DNA of 64,000 nt, from the NCBI GenBank assembly GCA_964540105.1, contig CAZILL010000003.1:308098-372097 (forward strand). The letters run 5' to 3'. This document shows, piece after piece, positions 17,691-27,239 of this stretch. Both the position numbers and the translations under genes were made by a program. The notes beneath the pieces were generated by a model. That model was not told the origin of the DNA, did no database searches, and saw only the letters and a program-made list of their open reading frames with translations. Each line of letters opens with the position of its first letter. Position 1 is the first letter of the stretch. Source of the DNA: DATKJY01 sp964540105 (GTDB lineage: Bacteria > Zixibacteria > MSB-5A5 > GN15 > FEB-12).

Positions 17691-19775
17691 TTGGAAAGAT
17701 GTCCCCACTGTCAGGTAGAACTGCTCTTTGAGGGTTCAGAATTCTGTGACCACTGCAACGGTGTCCTACCGAAGCAGCAACGGCCAACAAGCTCCGATCA
17801 GGGAGGAGACGATGACGATCCCGGCTTCGTTGTTACTGAAGCCGAATCGAACAAAGCTGAATTCGTCGGCAGCTACAGACCGTCTTCAGATGATGACGAG
17901 CGGCTTGGAACACAATCCAGCGTCGAGCTTATGCTGAGTCAGGCGGAGGCTGGAGGCGAGATCGAGCCCCCCGACGTCGAAGTCAACGCGGCTAAGCAGC
18001 AAACAGGAGGTCAGCGTTCATCAGGTTCAAGCGGTAACCACTCCGCAAGTGACGCGCAATTGTCGCAGGTCGACAAGCAGCGGATACGAAAACTGTCCCG
18101 CGAGGAGTTGAAGTCAGTGGAAAAGGGGCTCTACTCTTCGTCTTCATATCTCACAGAAGAAGAGAAGCTGAATTTGGTAAAACACATGAGTGCGCTCGAA
18201 TCGATTCCTCGAAAGGACTCACCTGCACAACCCAGGAGTTCCGAGTCAGTAATCAAGACCGCTACCGCAGAGATCGATCAATCCAAGACTAATGCCGGCA
18301 GACGAGGCCGAGATGTCGCCTATTTCGTGCGCAACTTTGTGGTCCTTCGCGGGGATATTGCCCTTCATGACCAGGATGAGTTGACGGTCAATGAACGAAT
18401 CTACCTGCTCCGAAAGAAGAAATTGAGCCCGAAGATGACCCTCGGTCTTGCCGGAGCTACATTCGGTTTCGCGCTGCTTATAATCGGCTCACTTATGATT
18501 TCGAACGCCGGAAGTGGGACAGGCACTGTGGTCGGAGTTGTCCTTGACAACCAGCTCCGCCCCTTCCTGCAAGGGGCGACGGTACAGTTTCCTGACCTTG
18601 GTCGGAGCTACGCCACGAACGCCCAGGGCTTCTTCCGCACGGACGCTCTACCTGCCGGAAGCCACAAGATTGAGTATCTGGTTGACGGAACCCGGGCATC
18701 CGTCGATTATGCGACCGTTGCCTCCGGCGAAGTGACCACGATCTCCCTCAAACCTGAGATCGGTCAGTCGGCGACTGATGACAAAGCTGGTGCGGCAATA
18801 GCCTCGCAAGTTTCGAAGCCGACCCCAGCGGCAAATACGCGCGCCTCTGTCCCTGACGAGGGATCGGAAACGGACGCATCCTCAACGGGCACCAAGAACA
18901 ACTCTAAACTCACGCTGGCTGCAAATGTCGGCGGCGTGCATTTGACTCTCGACGGCGTTTCACTGGGTGTCGGAAACACGACGTATACAAAACTGAAACC
19001 GGGCACCCATGAGTATGTACTTTCAAAGGATGGCTATGAGTCCGTGTCGGGAACAGTAGAACTGGAGTCGGGTCAGAGTGCGCGCCTCGAAGCGACCTTG
19101 AACCCAATCGAGGTCGTGGCTGAACCCGTGATCGTAAGAGAGGAACAGAGGTTCACCGAGGGAACTGACGCAATGAAAGCCGGCGACGTGAAGACGGCCA
19201 TCGAGAAGTTCTCTGAAGCGATCGCTTTCAATCCGAATTACCTCCCCGCTTACAAAGCTCGTGCTGAGGCTCATGAAGCCCGCGGCGATAAGACCCTGGC
19301 GCACGACGACTATATACGGATCGCAGAAGTCTCACGATTCAGAAATGAAACCGAAAGAGCCCTTACGGCCTATGGGAAAGCTATCTCGCTCCACCCGGAA
19401 ACGCTGCCGGGTTACCTCGGTCGCGCCAGCTTGTATCTCGACAAGAACGAGGAGATCGCGGCCACCCAGGACTTTGAGATGGTCCTGAAACTTGACAAGC
19501 GCAATCTGCAGGCCTACATGGGCCTCGGAGAGGTTCGGTTCAATCAGGGTAACTTCAAGAAAGCGATCAAGTACTTCAAGGATGCCAAGGATCTTGATCC
19601 AACGAATCCCCAGGTCTACGAATACTTGATGCTGTGCTACATGAGTGACGACGACCTCAAGAATGTCAAGAAGTCGTATGAGAAGTTCAAAGAAGTGGCC
19701 TCACAAGAAGAGCAGAAGAGATTAGCCACCGACGGCAAGTTCAACGCCGTCCTGAGAATTGTCGAAGCCGATTAG
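17691..19775 (+). CDS. Zinc-ribbon, single-helix, PEGA and TPR protein
   Basis: Multi-domain membrane protein of unknown role. I use the TTG at 17691, preceded by GGAGAAGG at five bases, which puts a four-cysteine zinc ribbon at the very N-terminus (C4, C7, C19, C22); an ATG at 17601 is in frame but has no ribosome site. Then come an acidic linker, one membrane helix at about 250-270 (LGLAGATFGFALLIIGSLMI), a carboxypeptidase-regulatory-like beta domain (GTVVGVVLDNQLRPFLQGA), a PEGA domain (GVHLTLDGVSLG; YVLSKDGYESV) and at least five TPR units from about 485 to 670. The ribbon would be cytoplasmic and the rest periplasmic. PEGA and TPR suggest envelope scaffolding. Confidence 0.82.
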   Translation: MERCPHCQVELLFEGSEFCDHCNGVLPKQQRPTSSDQGGDDDDPGFVVTEAESNKAEFVGSYRPSSDDDERLGTQSSVELMLSQAEAGGEIEPPDVEVNAAKQQTGGQRSSGSSGNHSASDAQLSQVDKQRIRKLSREELKSVEKGLYSSSSYLTEEEKLNLVKHMSALESIPRKDSPAQPRSSESVIKTATAEIDQSKTNAGRRGRDVAYFVRNFVVLRGDIALHDQDELTVNERIYLLRKKKLSPKMTLGLAGATFGFALLIIGSLMISNAGSGTGTVVGVVLDNQLRPFLQGATVQFPDLGRSYATNAQGFFRTDALPAGSHKIEYLVDGTRASVDYATVASGEVTTISLKPEIGQSATDDKAGAAIASQVSKPTPAANTRASVPDEGSETDASSTGTKNNSKLTLAANVGGVHLTLDGVSLGVGNTTYTKLKPGTHEYVLSKDGYESVSGTVELESGQSARLEATLNPIEVVAEPVIVREEQRFTEGTDAMKAGDVKTAIEKFSEAIAFNPNYLPAYKARAEAHEARGDKTLAHDDYIRIAEVSRFRNETERALTAYGKAISLHPETLPGYLGRASLYLDKNEEIAATQDFEMVLKLDKRNLQAYMGLGEVRFNQGNFKKAIKYFKDAKDLDPTNPQVYEYLMLCYMSDDDLKNVKKSYEKFKEVASQEEQKRLATDGKFNAVLRIVEAD

Positions 19776-19973
19776 ACTCGCTCGGAACTCCTCCGATTCG
19801 ATACCTGTAGCATCAACGGGGCCGTCGGCAGCGCCCGATCGCACGTTCTTGGTCGCGGAGTAGCGATCCAGCATACTACCCACAGCCTTTACGCTTGCCC
19901 ACTGAACTTCGTTCACATATTTTCGTCTAATCTATGGAGAATAATCTTTGAGTTACGGACCGGAGGACTATGT

Positions 19974-21929
19974 ATGATCAGGAATAACGTTCGGGTGGTC
20001 AATGCCGCGATAGTAGCGGTCTTCGTACTGAGGAGTATGGTGTTGAGCCAGGGGCATACCGTCGACCAATCTCTGCTCAACAAGGGAGCCTACGTCCCTG
20101 ATATTGCCACCTTCCTTCAGATCGGTGGGGCGACCCCCATCGGTTGCAGCTGGGACGCCCGACAGGTCTTCTTCACGTCCTCTATGTCTGGGGCCAACCA
20201 GGCCTATCGTCTGATGGAGCATGGATGGCCTTACCAGTTGACGACATTCGAAGACGGCGTTGACTTCTGCGTGCTCTCCTATGGCAGCGACATGGCCATT
20301 GTTGGGGCATCGACAGGTGGTTCCGAGCAATCGCAGTTGTTTCTCATGGACACCAGGACCGGTCAGATTCGCCAGCTGACCTCGCAGCCAAAAGTGCAGT
20401 TTGGATCCACTATCTGGGCCAAAGATGACCTGTCCATCTACTACCGCTCGAATCAGGAAAACATGCGGGACTTCTTCATCTACCAGATGGACATCACAAG
20501 CGGAGAAAGCCATAAAGTATATGGAGATTCGTTGTCGGCGCGCGGCTATAACGACATTGAGGATCTCTCTCAGGATGGCAGCAAGATGATCCTCGCGAAC
20601 TTCAAGTCGAACGTTGACAATGACCTGACCTTGCTTGACCTGAAGTCAGGAAAGGTTCAGAAGCTTACCGACGACGACCGTGACGTGGTGTACCGTTCAG
20701 CGACGATCATGCCCGATAATAATACGATTTACCTTGTCTGCAACGACAATCGCGACGGCATGGGGCGCCTCGCCAAGCTACATGTCGGCTCCTCCAAGGT
20801 CGAGTTTGTCAATGATTCCTGGCTCGACCCGAAATGGGAGGTCAGCAATCTGGTGATATCGCGCGACTACAAGTATATCGCTGCCACTTTCAATGAAGAT
20901 GGTTACCTGCGCCTGAAGATCAGGGAGCTCGAATCCCGCAAAGAACTACCGTCTCCCCCACTTGAAGGAATGATCGGATCGGTCTCCTTTGATATGAAAG
21001 GAGCCATAGTCTTCTCCTTCAGCGGTCCCACTCGTGCCCCTGACGTCTGGCGATGGAATCCTGTAACCCTGGAGTCAACCCAGTTGACCTATTCCACTTA
21101 CGCCGGTATTGATCGAGCTATTTTCACCGAACCAACTCTGGTTCGCTATAAGAGCTTCGACGGCCTCGAGATTCCCGCCTTCCTGCATCTTCCGAAAGGC
21201 TATGTCAAGGGGCAGCCGATTCCCTTCATTGTGGACGCTCACGGCGGTCCTGAGAGCCAGTCTCTCCCCTCGTTCTCTCGGAACATGCAGTACCTCATGT
21301 TGCATGGCTTCGGGATCATCGAGCCCAATGTTCGCGGATCATCAGGCTACGGACGAGACTACCTCAACCTCGATAACTACAAGAAGCGTAAACATTCTCT
21401 TATGGACTACAAAGCCGCGGTTGACTACCTGTTCGCTAACGGCTATACCAAGCCCGGCATGATCGGCATTCGGGGCGGTTCATACGGCGGTTATGTCGTT
21501 CTGGGTATGATCACTGAATACCCTGATCTTTTTTCCGCCGCGGCAGAAGATGTCGGGATTGCGAACTTTCAGACGTTTCTCGCTAACACTGCTGCTTACC
21601 GTCGCGCCCTGAGGGAGGCCGAATACGGGCCGCTTTCCGATTCCGCTTTCCTGAAAGAGATCTCACCGATCTGGAAATCGGATCGTATCACGACACCGCT
21701 TCTCGTTGTTCACGGTGCAAATGACCCGCGCGTCCCTGTCGGCGAGGCACGCCAGATGATTGAAGCCATTCGTGCCCGCGGTGGCGTTGTCGATTCGATG
21801 ATCTTTCCCGATGAGGGTCACGGTCCCTCAAAGCGCGTGAACATTATCGCCAATTACCGCAAACAGGTGGAGTTCTTTACGAAGTACCTGAAGACTGCGG
21901 AGGCTATCCCCACTGAAAAGAAGAACTGA
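19974..21929 (+). CDS. Secreted S9-family (prolyl oligopeptidase-like) serine peptidase
   Basis: A 651-residue exported peptidase, probably hydrolysing short peptides in the periplasm or outside. It has an N-terminal hydrophobic signal segment (about 9-25), a seven-blade WD40/beta-propeller region to about residue 370, and an alpha/beta-hydrolase domain with nucleophile Ser 503 in GGSYGG, Asp 584 in HGANDPRVP and His 616 in DEGHG; HGGPESQS provides the oxyanion segment. GGAGGA stands about 8 bases before the ATG. Acyl-aminoacyl or dipeptidyl peptidase subtypes cannot be separated by eye. The gene is monocistronic and faces a SPOR lipoprotein across a shared hairpin. Confidence 0.92.
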   Translation: MIRNNVRVVNAAIVAVFVLRSMVLSQGHTVDQSLLNKGAYVPDIATFLQIGGATPIGCSWDARQVFFTSSMSGANQAYRLMEHGWPYQLTTFEDGVDFCVLSYGSDMAIVGASTGGSEQSQLFLMDTRTGQIRQLTSQPKVQFGSTIWAKDDLSIYYRSNQENMRDFFIYQMDITSGESHKVYGDSLSARGYNDIEDLSQDGSKMILANFKSNVDNDLTLLDLKSGKVQKLTDDDRDVVYRSATIMPDNNTIYLVCNDNRDGMGRLAKLHVGSSKVEFVNDSWLDPKWEVSNLVISRDYKYIAATFNEDGYLRLKIRELESRKELPSPPLEGMIGSVSFDMKGAIVFSFSGPTRAPDVWRWNPVTLESTQLTYSTYAGIDRAIFTEPTLVRYKSFDGLEIPAFLHLPKGYVKGQPIPFIVDAHGGPESQSLPSFSRNMQYLMLHGFGIIEPNVRGSSGYGRDYLNLDNYKKRKHSLMDYKAAVDYLFANGYTKPGMIGIRGGSYGGYVVLGMITEYPDLFSAAAEDVGIANFQTFLANTAAYRRALREAEYGPLSDSAFLKEISPIWKSDRITTPLLVVHGANDPRVPVGEARQMIEAIRARGGVVDSMIFPDEGHGPSKRVNIIANYRKQVEFFTKYLKTAEAIPTEKKN

Positions 21930-21957
21930 CGCAGCGGTCATCTACGTTCAAATGGGA

Positions 21958-21989
21958 AAGCGCCAGGTGATCGACATCGCCTGGCGCTT
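21958..21989. terminator. Hairpin between convergent genes
   Basis: AAGCGCCAGG (21958-21967) pairs perfectly with CCTGGCGCTT (21980-21989) around 12 bases. It sits between two convergent genes and could end both transcripts; neither side has a full T-run. Confidence 0.65.
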
Positions 21990-22015
21990 GTTCATTGGTA
22001 GTGGAGATAATGAAA

Positions 22016-22636
22016 TCACCTGGCGATCTTGTCGACCCATCCCTCAAGCGAGAATCTGTTGCGTAGCTCGGAATTCAGACTTGTCGCCTCCCGGCGACTT
22101 GAGAACCTTCCGATCCGAACTCGGTAGCGATCACGACCGTTCATGGTCACGGTCGAAATGTAGGCGTCGTACCCCCGCGACACATAGAGCGATACCTGTG
22201 CGTCTGCTTCCGATCGCGAGACAGTGCTCCCAATCTGCACTGTGAAGCCATCCCCAGCCGGGTGAGGAGGCATCGAGCGAACCTGCGCGTCCTCGCGCTG
22301 TGTCGATGAAACTGTATCGTACGCCACTGTCACCGGCGTCTCCTCGGGCGCGCTCGAGACAGTCCCTGAGGCGTGCTGTTCTTTCGGTGATTCTGCGATA
22401 CTCCCCAACTCGCGATTCTTCGCCGAGATGAGAGAACTCTCGGCGGCAACTCTGAGCGATTCTACCGAGTCCGACAGCATGGCTGTCAAAGTTTCGGGCT
22501 TCGGTGAGTCCTGTTGAAGGAGCTGTTCCTCCAGTCTGGCGGCTTCTTTCTTGCGTTCGTCTGAACAGCCTGAAAGCAGTGCCAGGCAAACTGCGACAGG
22601 CAATATCGCACCAAACCAACAACATCTGTACTTCAT
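22016..22636 (-). CDS. SPOR-domain lipoprotein
   Basis: A 206-residue lipoprotein with lipobox LLSGCSD (Cys near residue 24), a charged helical region (DERKKEAARLEEQLLQQ), a low-complexity linker and a C-terminal SPOR domain (FTVQIGSTVSRSEAD to the end) that binds glycan strands stripped of stem peptides, usually at the division site. The ATG at 22636 with GGAGGT 10 bases before it is preferred over the ATG at 22654, whose ribosome site would be too close. Likely envelope or division role; single gene. Confidence 0.87.
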   Translation of the reverse strand: MKYRCCWFGAILPVAVCLALLSGCSDERKKEAARLEEQLLQQDSPKPETLTAMLSDSVESLRVAAESSLISAKNRELGSIAESPKEQHASGTVSSAPEETPVTVAYDTVSSTQREDAQVRSMPPHPAGDGFTVQIGSTVSRSEADAQVSLYVSRGYDAYISTVTMNGRDRYRVRIGRFSSRREATSLNSELRNRFSLEGWVDKIAR

Positions 22637-22774
22637 AATCGTATCCACCTCCATCCTCTCGTCGAATTAAGACCGCGTCATCTCAGGTGTCAAACAAAAA
22701 ACCCAGCCTGCTTGAGTTAGAAAAGCTTGAAATATCGCCAAAATGTATAACATATTATCCAAACAGGAGAATCC

Positions 22775-23749
22775 ATGCATTTGGTAGAGAGCATCCTTGA
22801 TCTTGTCGGCAACACACCTTTGGTTCGCTTGCGAGCTGGTGTTCCAGTCCCCGGACCCAAGGCGTATCTAAAATTGGAGTTTGTCAATCCAACCGGTTCA
22901 GTGAAGGACCGCATGGCGATTCACATTATTCAGAAGGCTTTGCGGAGCGGTCGCTTGAAAGAGGGTGACACTGTCATCGATAACACCTCGGGGAATACCG
23001 GCGCCTCGGTGGCCATGGTGGCCTCAGTCCTTGGACTGAAAGCGATCCTGGTAACACCTGAGAAGACAAGTCAAGAGAAAGTCGATCTCATGAAGTCGTT
23101 CGGCGCCGAAGTTATCATTACACCCACTGAGGCCAGTCATGACGATCCCAGCGGCTGTTACATGATGGCTCGCAACCTGGCCAGGAAACACGGCTACTTC
23201 GACGTCGACCAGTACGACAGCCAGGACAACGTAGACGCCCATTACCGTTCCACTGGTCCGGAAATCTGGCGCGATACCGACGGCAAAGTTACTCATCTGG
23301 TGGCGGGCATTGGCACGGGTGGAACCTTCTCAGGAACGGTCAGGTTTCTCAAGGAGCAAAACCCGAAGATCAGAGCGGTCGCTGTCGATCCGAAGGGCTC
23401 CATCTTCGCTGACTATATTCGCGACAGAAAAGTAAGCGTCGGGACTACCTACAAAGTTGAAGGTATTGGCTCAGATGTCATAACCAAAGCCCTCCACGCC
23501 GATCTGGTCGATGAAGTCATTACCGTCTCAGACAAGAATTCCTTCGATCGAGCGCGATTGATCGCCCGCACTGAGGGAATCTCGGGTGGAGGTTCCACGG
23601 GTTCAGTGGCCGTCGCCATCGAACAAGTGTCAAGAAACGTTGGAACCGGAGGCGTGATTGTCGGTATATGTGCCGATGCCGGTATCCGATACCTGAGCAA
23701 GTGTTATAGCGATGAGTGGATGAAACAGCACGGTTTCTTGAAGAGCTGA
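22775..23749 (+). CDS. PLP-dependent cysteine synthase / cystathionine beta-synthase-type enzyme
   Basis: A 324-residue fold-type II PLP enzyme that makes a beta-replacement on serine or an activated serine. The PLP lysine is K44 in PTGSVKDRM, with TSGNTG and the phosphate cup GIGTGGT. Segments VEGIGSDVITKALHADLVD, EGISGGGSTG and the closing YSDEWMKQHGFLK resemble eukaryotic cystathionine beta-synthase more than O-acetylserine sulfhydrylase CysK. The C-terminal regulatory CBS pair of the human enzyme is absent. Followed 13 bases later by a DUF1573 protein. The choice between cysteine and cystathionine synthesis needs biochemistry. Confidence 0.88.
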   Translation: MHLVESILDLVGNTPLVRLRAGVPVPGPKAYLKLEFVNPTGSVKDRMAIHIIQKALRSGRLKEGDTVIDNTSGNTGASVAMVASVLGLKAILVTPEKTSQEKVDLMKSFGAEVIITPTEASHDDPSGCYMMARNLARKHGYFDVDQYDSQDNVDAHYRSTGPEIWRDTDGKVTHLVAGIGTGGTFSGTVRFLKEQNPKIRAVAVDPKGSIFADYIRDRKVSVGTTYKVEGIGSDVITKALHADLVDEVITVSDKNSFDRARLIARTEGISGGGSTGSVAVAIEQVSRNVGTGGVIVGICADAGIRYLSKCYSDEWMKQHGFLKS

Positions 23750-23762
23750 AAGTGATTCCGAA

Positions 23763-24458
23763 ATGAGACACGTTACCCGTCCAATACTAGTGGCATTCGT
23801 GGTGGTTCTTTTCGTCGGAACGAGAGTTCCGGCGCAAGGTGTCCTCGAATGCGATGAGCAGGTTTACGACTTCGGCCATGTTGGGATCGATTTTCCGATC
23901 TATCATGACTTCAGACTATTCAATACGGGCAATAAGCCGATCAGGCTCGATTCTGTGCAGGTCTCGTGTGAGTGCTCGCGGCTTCAGATCGGCGATTCAA
24001 CAGTCAGACCGGGAGACACGGTACATCTGCGGTTAACATTCGACACGCGAAACTGGTATGGACCAACCAGCAAGATGATTCTTGTGCGTTCGAACGACAC
24101 GCAGAGACCTCGACTTGAATTGTATTACAAGTCGATTGTGGGGCAATGGCCTGCGGGCCTCAAGCCCGAGCCGATATCAGTCTTTATGCTGCCGGCGCAG
24201 AAGGCACGCAAGCTCATTCTTGTCAATAGTCAATTCAAGAAATACGCGCTGACCGTCGAAATGCCGGCAGACACTTTCTATACCGCGCGGGTCTCGAGGT
24301 CTGAAGTACCGCGTGGGAACACGACCGAGATCGAAGTAAAGGCCAGCGATCATCTGAATCCCGGCACGTACGTGTCCTCTTTCCGCGTGCGAGCGCAGGT
24401 TGACGAACTACCGGCACCGATCTACCTGACCGTGCCGGTGAAGATCGTCCGTTACTAA
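23763..24458 (+). CDS. Secreted DUF1573-like protein
   Basis: A 231-residue exported protein with signal peptide (about 1-24, ending VPAQG) and an Ig-like DUF1573/ASH-type beta domain seen in YDFGHVGIDFPIYHDFRLFN and NTGNKPIRLDSVQVSCEC. The conserved Cys pair SCEC is present. These domains are common in Bacteroidetes-like genomes and are of unknown function; some occur in periplasmic or flagellum/cilium-related proteins. A second beta domain fills residues 120-231. Thirteen bases separate it from the PLP enzyme, so they are likely co-transcribed. Confidence 0.78.
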   Translation: MRHVTRPILVAFVVVLFVGTRVPAQGVLECDEQVYDFGHVGIDFPIYHDFRLFNTGNKPIRLDSVQVSCECSRLQIGDSTVRPGDTVHLRLTFDTRNWYGPTSKMILVRSNDTQRPRLELYYKSIVGQWPAGLKPEPISVFMLPAQKARKLILVNSQFKKYALTVEMPADTFYTARVSRSEVPRGNTTEIEVKASDHLNPGTYVSSFRVRAQVDELPAPIYLTVPVKIVRY

Positions 24459-24626
24459 TTCCCCCTGACAAAGTCCTTGACAGACAATCGCATCAAATCG
24501 TACTCTAATGTAGGATTTCGAGGGTGACTCTCTGCTGTCCCTGGGTAGTTTCCTAGCCCCCTCTACCCGACCAGGTGAGCACCCTCTATTTTATGCAAGT
24601 CCGTCCCCCGTGTGTAGACTCAAGGC

Positions 24627-24655
24627 AAAAGAAAACCGCCGGTCCATCCGGCGGT
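24627..24655 (-). terminator. Rho-independent terminator of the ferredoxin gene
   Basis: On the minus strand ACCGCCGG, a 5-nt loop, CCGGCGGT, then TTTTCTTTT. It lies about 20 bases past the ferredoxin stop. Confidence 0.92.
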
Positions 24656-24675
24656 AATGCTGTCATGATACAGAG

Positions 24676-24861
24676 CTAAGCTTTCTCAATGCAATCGACA
24701 GGACAGACAGAAACGCAGTGCTGGCCGTCGGTCTGGTCCTCACACTCATTGCAGGTGGCCGCGTCGATTACGTATATATCCCCCTCTGCTATTGAACTCG
24801 TTGGACACTCTGGCAGACAGAGTCCGCACGCCGTACACTCATCAGTTATTTTCATGGCCAT
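24676..24861 (-). CDS. Ferredoxin, 2[4Fe-4S] type
   Basis: A 61-residue electron carrier of the cytosol. It has one CxxCxxCxxxCP cluster motif (CTACGLCLPECP) and a second cluster motif with the longer spacing CNECEDQTDGQHCVSVCPVDC, the arrangement of Allochromatium/Azotobacter-like YfhL ferredoxins rather than clostridial ones. AGGAGGT lies 7 bases before the ATG and a strong terminator follows, so it is a single-gene transcript. Confidence 0.93.
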   Translation of the reverse strand: MAMKITDECTACGLCLPECPTSSIAEGDIYVIDAATCNECEDQTDGQHCVSVCPVDCIEKA

Positions 24862-25079
24862 AAGTACTACCTCCTCAGATACAGGACCGATCCGGTTAAT
24901 TCATCCAATTCGCGGCCAATATACGCACCTTCCGCATCGCAACAAGTCATTATTTGGGACTGCAGGGCTTTTCCCATCACCATCTCTGAGTAGCAGATAT
25001 GCATCGCAAGACTCGCACCAGCTTGGAGACGTCTGAATTTCGGAAGCGAAACACAGCAATAGGGAACCAGTCATAGTAT

Positions 25080-25151
<72 letters not shown>

Positions 25152-25156
25152 CAAAC

Positions 25157-25234
<78 letters not shown>

Positions 25235-25295
25235 TTACATAGATCACCCACCAACGGGTAATGTTGAATATATATCGGAACGGACCCTTGTCAAC

Positions 25296-27221
25296 TTATT
25301 TTGGCGTCTCCTGGCCGTGCGCATTTTGCGCATCGGTTTTCTCGGCCTGGCGCTGCTTTTCTGAGATTTGAAGCAGCGAATCGGCCTGCGATATCAGCCA
25401 AGGGGAATTCCTTTCCAGCCAACTCCGATGAATTGACGCCTTCGGATGATTCCCCCTCATCACTTCCAGCATGTACAGACTTCGCTGACTCGACTGAACT
25501 GCCGAATCTATGACCAGAGCGCTGTCCAGCATACTCAGAGTTCGTAGCGGTCGCCCTCTACGTAGTTCAATCATACTGCGAAAATGGTACATCTCAGGAT
25601 AATCCGGGCATCCCGGCACCTTCAGTGCCGCCGCAAAACGAGCATCCGCCCGATCATAGTCCCCTGCATTATCGGCCTCGATACCTCGTCGATACTGCTC
25701 TACCCATTCGATCGGATATTTCCGTTCAAATGGTCCTGAAACGGGGCGTCCTTTCCTGAACGTGCTGATCAACATCCCTTCCGGGGCCCCAAAGAGAGTA
25801 TCGTATGAAACCCATCCGAAATTTCGGTAGCAGGAGACAAACTGAGGGTACATCAGAAGCGCCTGTTCAGCAGGAGCCGAAGGTTTGATTCCTGTCGAAA
25901 AAACAATGTACTCCGGAGCACGTTCCAGCAGTGAACGCGAATTAATACTGAGTTCTTTCCAGGTGCTCTGAAGGCCGGTGATTGGTTCCTCGTGATGACG
26001 AGCAATCGTAGAATCCGTCAGACCGAGCATGTCAATGACTCTGTGCTCAAGCAGTTCATATCCAAAGACGCCGATGGTAGAAGTCGCTACCGAAAACATG
26101 GTTGTGTCGGATGCCTTCATTTGAGCCGAGAGCCAGGTCATCTTGGCGATCAGCCCCTGTTCGTTCAGATTGAACGTCTTTATTTTCTTCCAGGGGATCG
26201 AGACAGTCATGCCGAGGAGTAGAATCCCGATGACGGTCATCAGCACGAGACGTGCCCTCCTTTCCACATGGCGTACGATCAAATACAGGGAGGCCGCTGC
26301 GAGGATCGCATACGGAAACAGGAGCGGCAGGAAGAAACGATGCACTTTCAGGACATCACCCCCTATTAGAACGACATACACCGTGTACATCACTGCAAAC
26401 AGCCAGACCTCCTTGAGATTGTCCCTCAGTCTTCCCGCAAAGAGCAGCGGCACGATCAGACCGACGCCCCAGAAACCGTAGTCCTTGAGAAATTCAGTTG
26501 CATATTCAATACCGCTCGACATCTGCGCGACACTAAACCCGGTCTTCGCGTAAAACGGATTTGGCAAAATCGACCCGTAATAGAAGAACTTGAACGCAAC
26601 ATATGGCAGTGACAGTAGCAGCGCGAGCAACCCGCACCGGAGTGAGAAGATCGGCGTCCGCCTCTCAGGGAGAAATTCGGCTCCGAGACAGATCATGGCG
26701 AGCACGGCTCCTTCAGGGCGCAACCAGACCGCAAGTGCCAATGCGGCGATGAGGAGGTAGTTCCGCGCAAGAAAGTAATAGACCGTCAACGCCACTGCAC
26801 AGACAAAGGCAGCGGTCTCGAGGCCGGCTGGAGCCCAATAGGCCAGCGACGGATTAACACCTACGAGATACGCCGGCAGAAGGGCCCACCATGCGTTGTC
26901 CTCAGGGAATACACGTGATGCCACCTTGTAAGTTACTACTATCGTGATTGCGCCTAACAGGAAGCCGGTCACTTTGGCAGCGACGATATAGCTGGCGCCG
27001 AATGCTCCCCAGAGAGTCAGGTAGATTGTCCATCCGAAATTCGTGAATCCTTCAACGCGTTCCCCAACATTGTAAACGAGTCCGTACCCGTGAAGGAAGT
27101 TCGCAATGTATCGGAACGTGATAAAAGCATCATCCTGAACGAAATTCAGTCTGTTCGCCAGGACACAGTAGACAGCTATCGCGGGCGAGAGCAGCAGCGC
27201 GGTTCGGACATACGGACGCAA
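25296..27221 (-). CDS. GT-C-type membrane glycosyltransferase with C-terminal TPR-like tail
   Basis: A 641-residue polytopic protein with about ten membrane helices in residues 1-350. The first loop holds the acidic motif QDDAFITFRYIANF followed by GYGLVYNVGERVEGFTNF, the pattern of GT-C enzymes of the arabinosyl/mannosyltransferase kind that use lipid-linked sugars. Residues 350-520 form an extracytoplasmic domain and 520-610 contain two TPR-like helical repeats. Start is TTG at 27221 with AGGAG 7 bases before it. Eighteen bases after glgA. Donor and acceptor are unknown; a role in surface glycan is likely. Confidence 0.78.
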   Translation of the reverse strand: MRPYVRTALLLSPAIAVYCVLANRLNFVQDDAFITFRYIANFLHGYGLVYNVGERVEGFTNFGWTIYLTLWGAFGASYIVAAKVTGFLLGAITIVVTYKVASRVFPEDNAWWALLPAYLVGVNPSLAYWAPAGLETAAFVCAVALTVYYFLARNYLLIAALALAVWLRPEGAVLAMICLGAEFLPERRTPIFSLRCGLLALLLSLPYVAFKFFYYGSILPNPFYAKTGFSVAQMSSGIEYATEFLKDYGFWGVGLIVPLLFAGRLRDNLKEVWLFAVMYTVYVVLIGGDVLKVHRFFLPLLFPYAILAAASLYLIVRHVERRARLVLMTVIGILLLGMTVSIPWKKIKTFNLNEQGLIAKMTWLSAQMKASDTTMFSVATSTIGVFGYELLEHRVIDMLGLTDSTIARHHEEPITGLQSTWKELSINSRSLLERAPEYIVFSTGIKPSAPAEQALLMYPQFVSCYRNFGWVSYDTLFGAPEGMLISTFRKGRPVSGPFERKYPIEWVEQYRRGIEADNAGDYDRADARFAAALKVPGCPDYPEMYHFRSMIELRRGRPLRTLSMLDSALVIDSAVQSSQRSLYMLEVMRGNHPKASIHRSWLERNSPWLISQADSLLQISEKQRQAEKTDAQNAHGQETPK

Positions 27222-27239
27222 AGAAGGCTCCTGAGGACG

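Noticed and set aside
19722..19916. 64-codon minus-strand frame after the TPR gene
   Set aside because: Overlaps the TPR gene end antisense, no ribosome site; the gap 19776-19973 shows nothing else.
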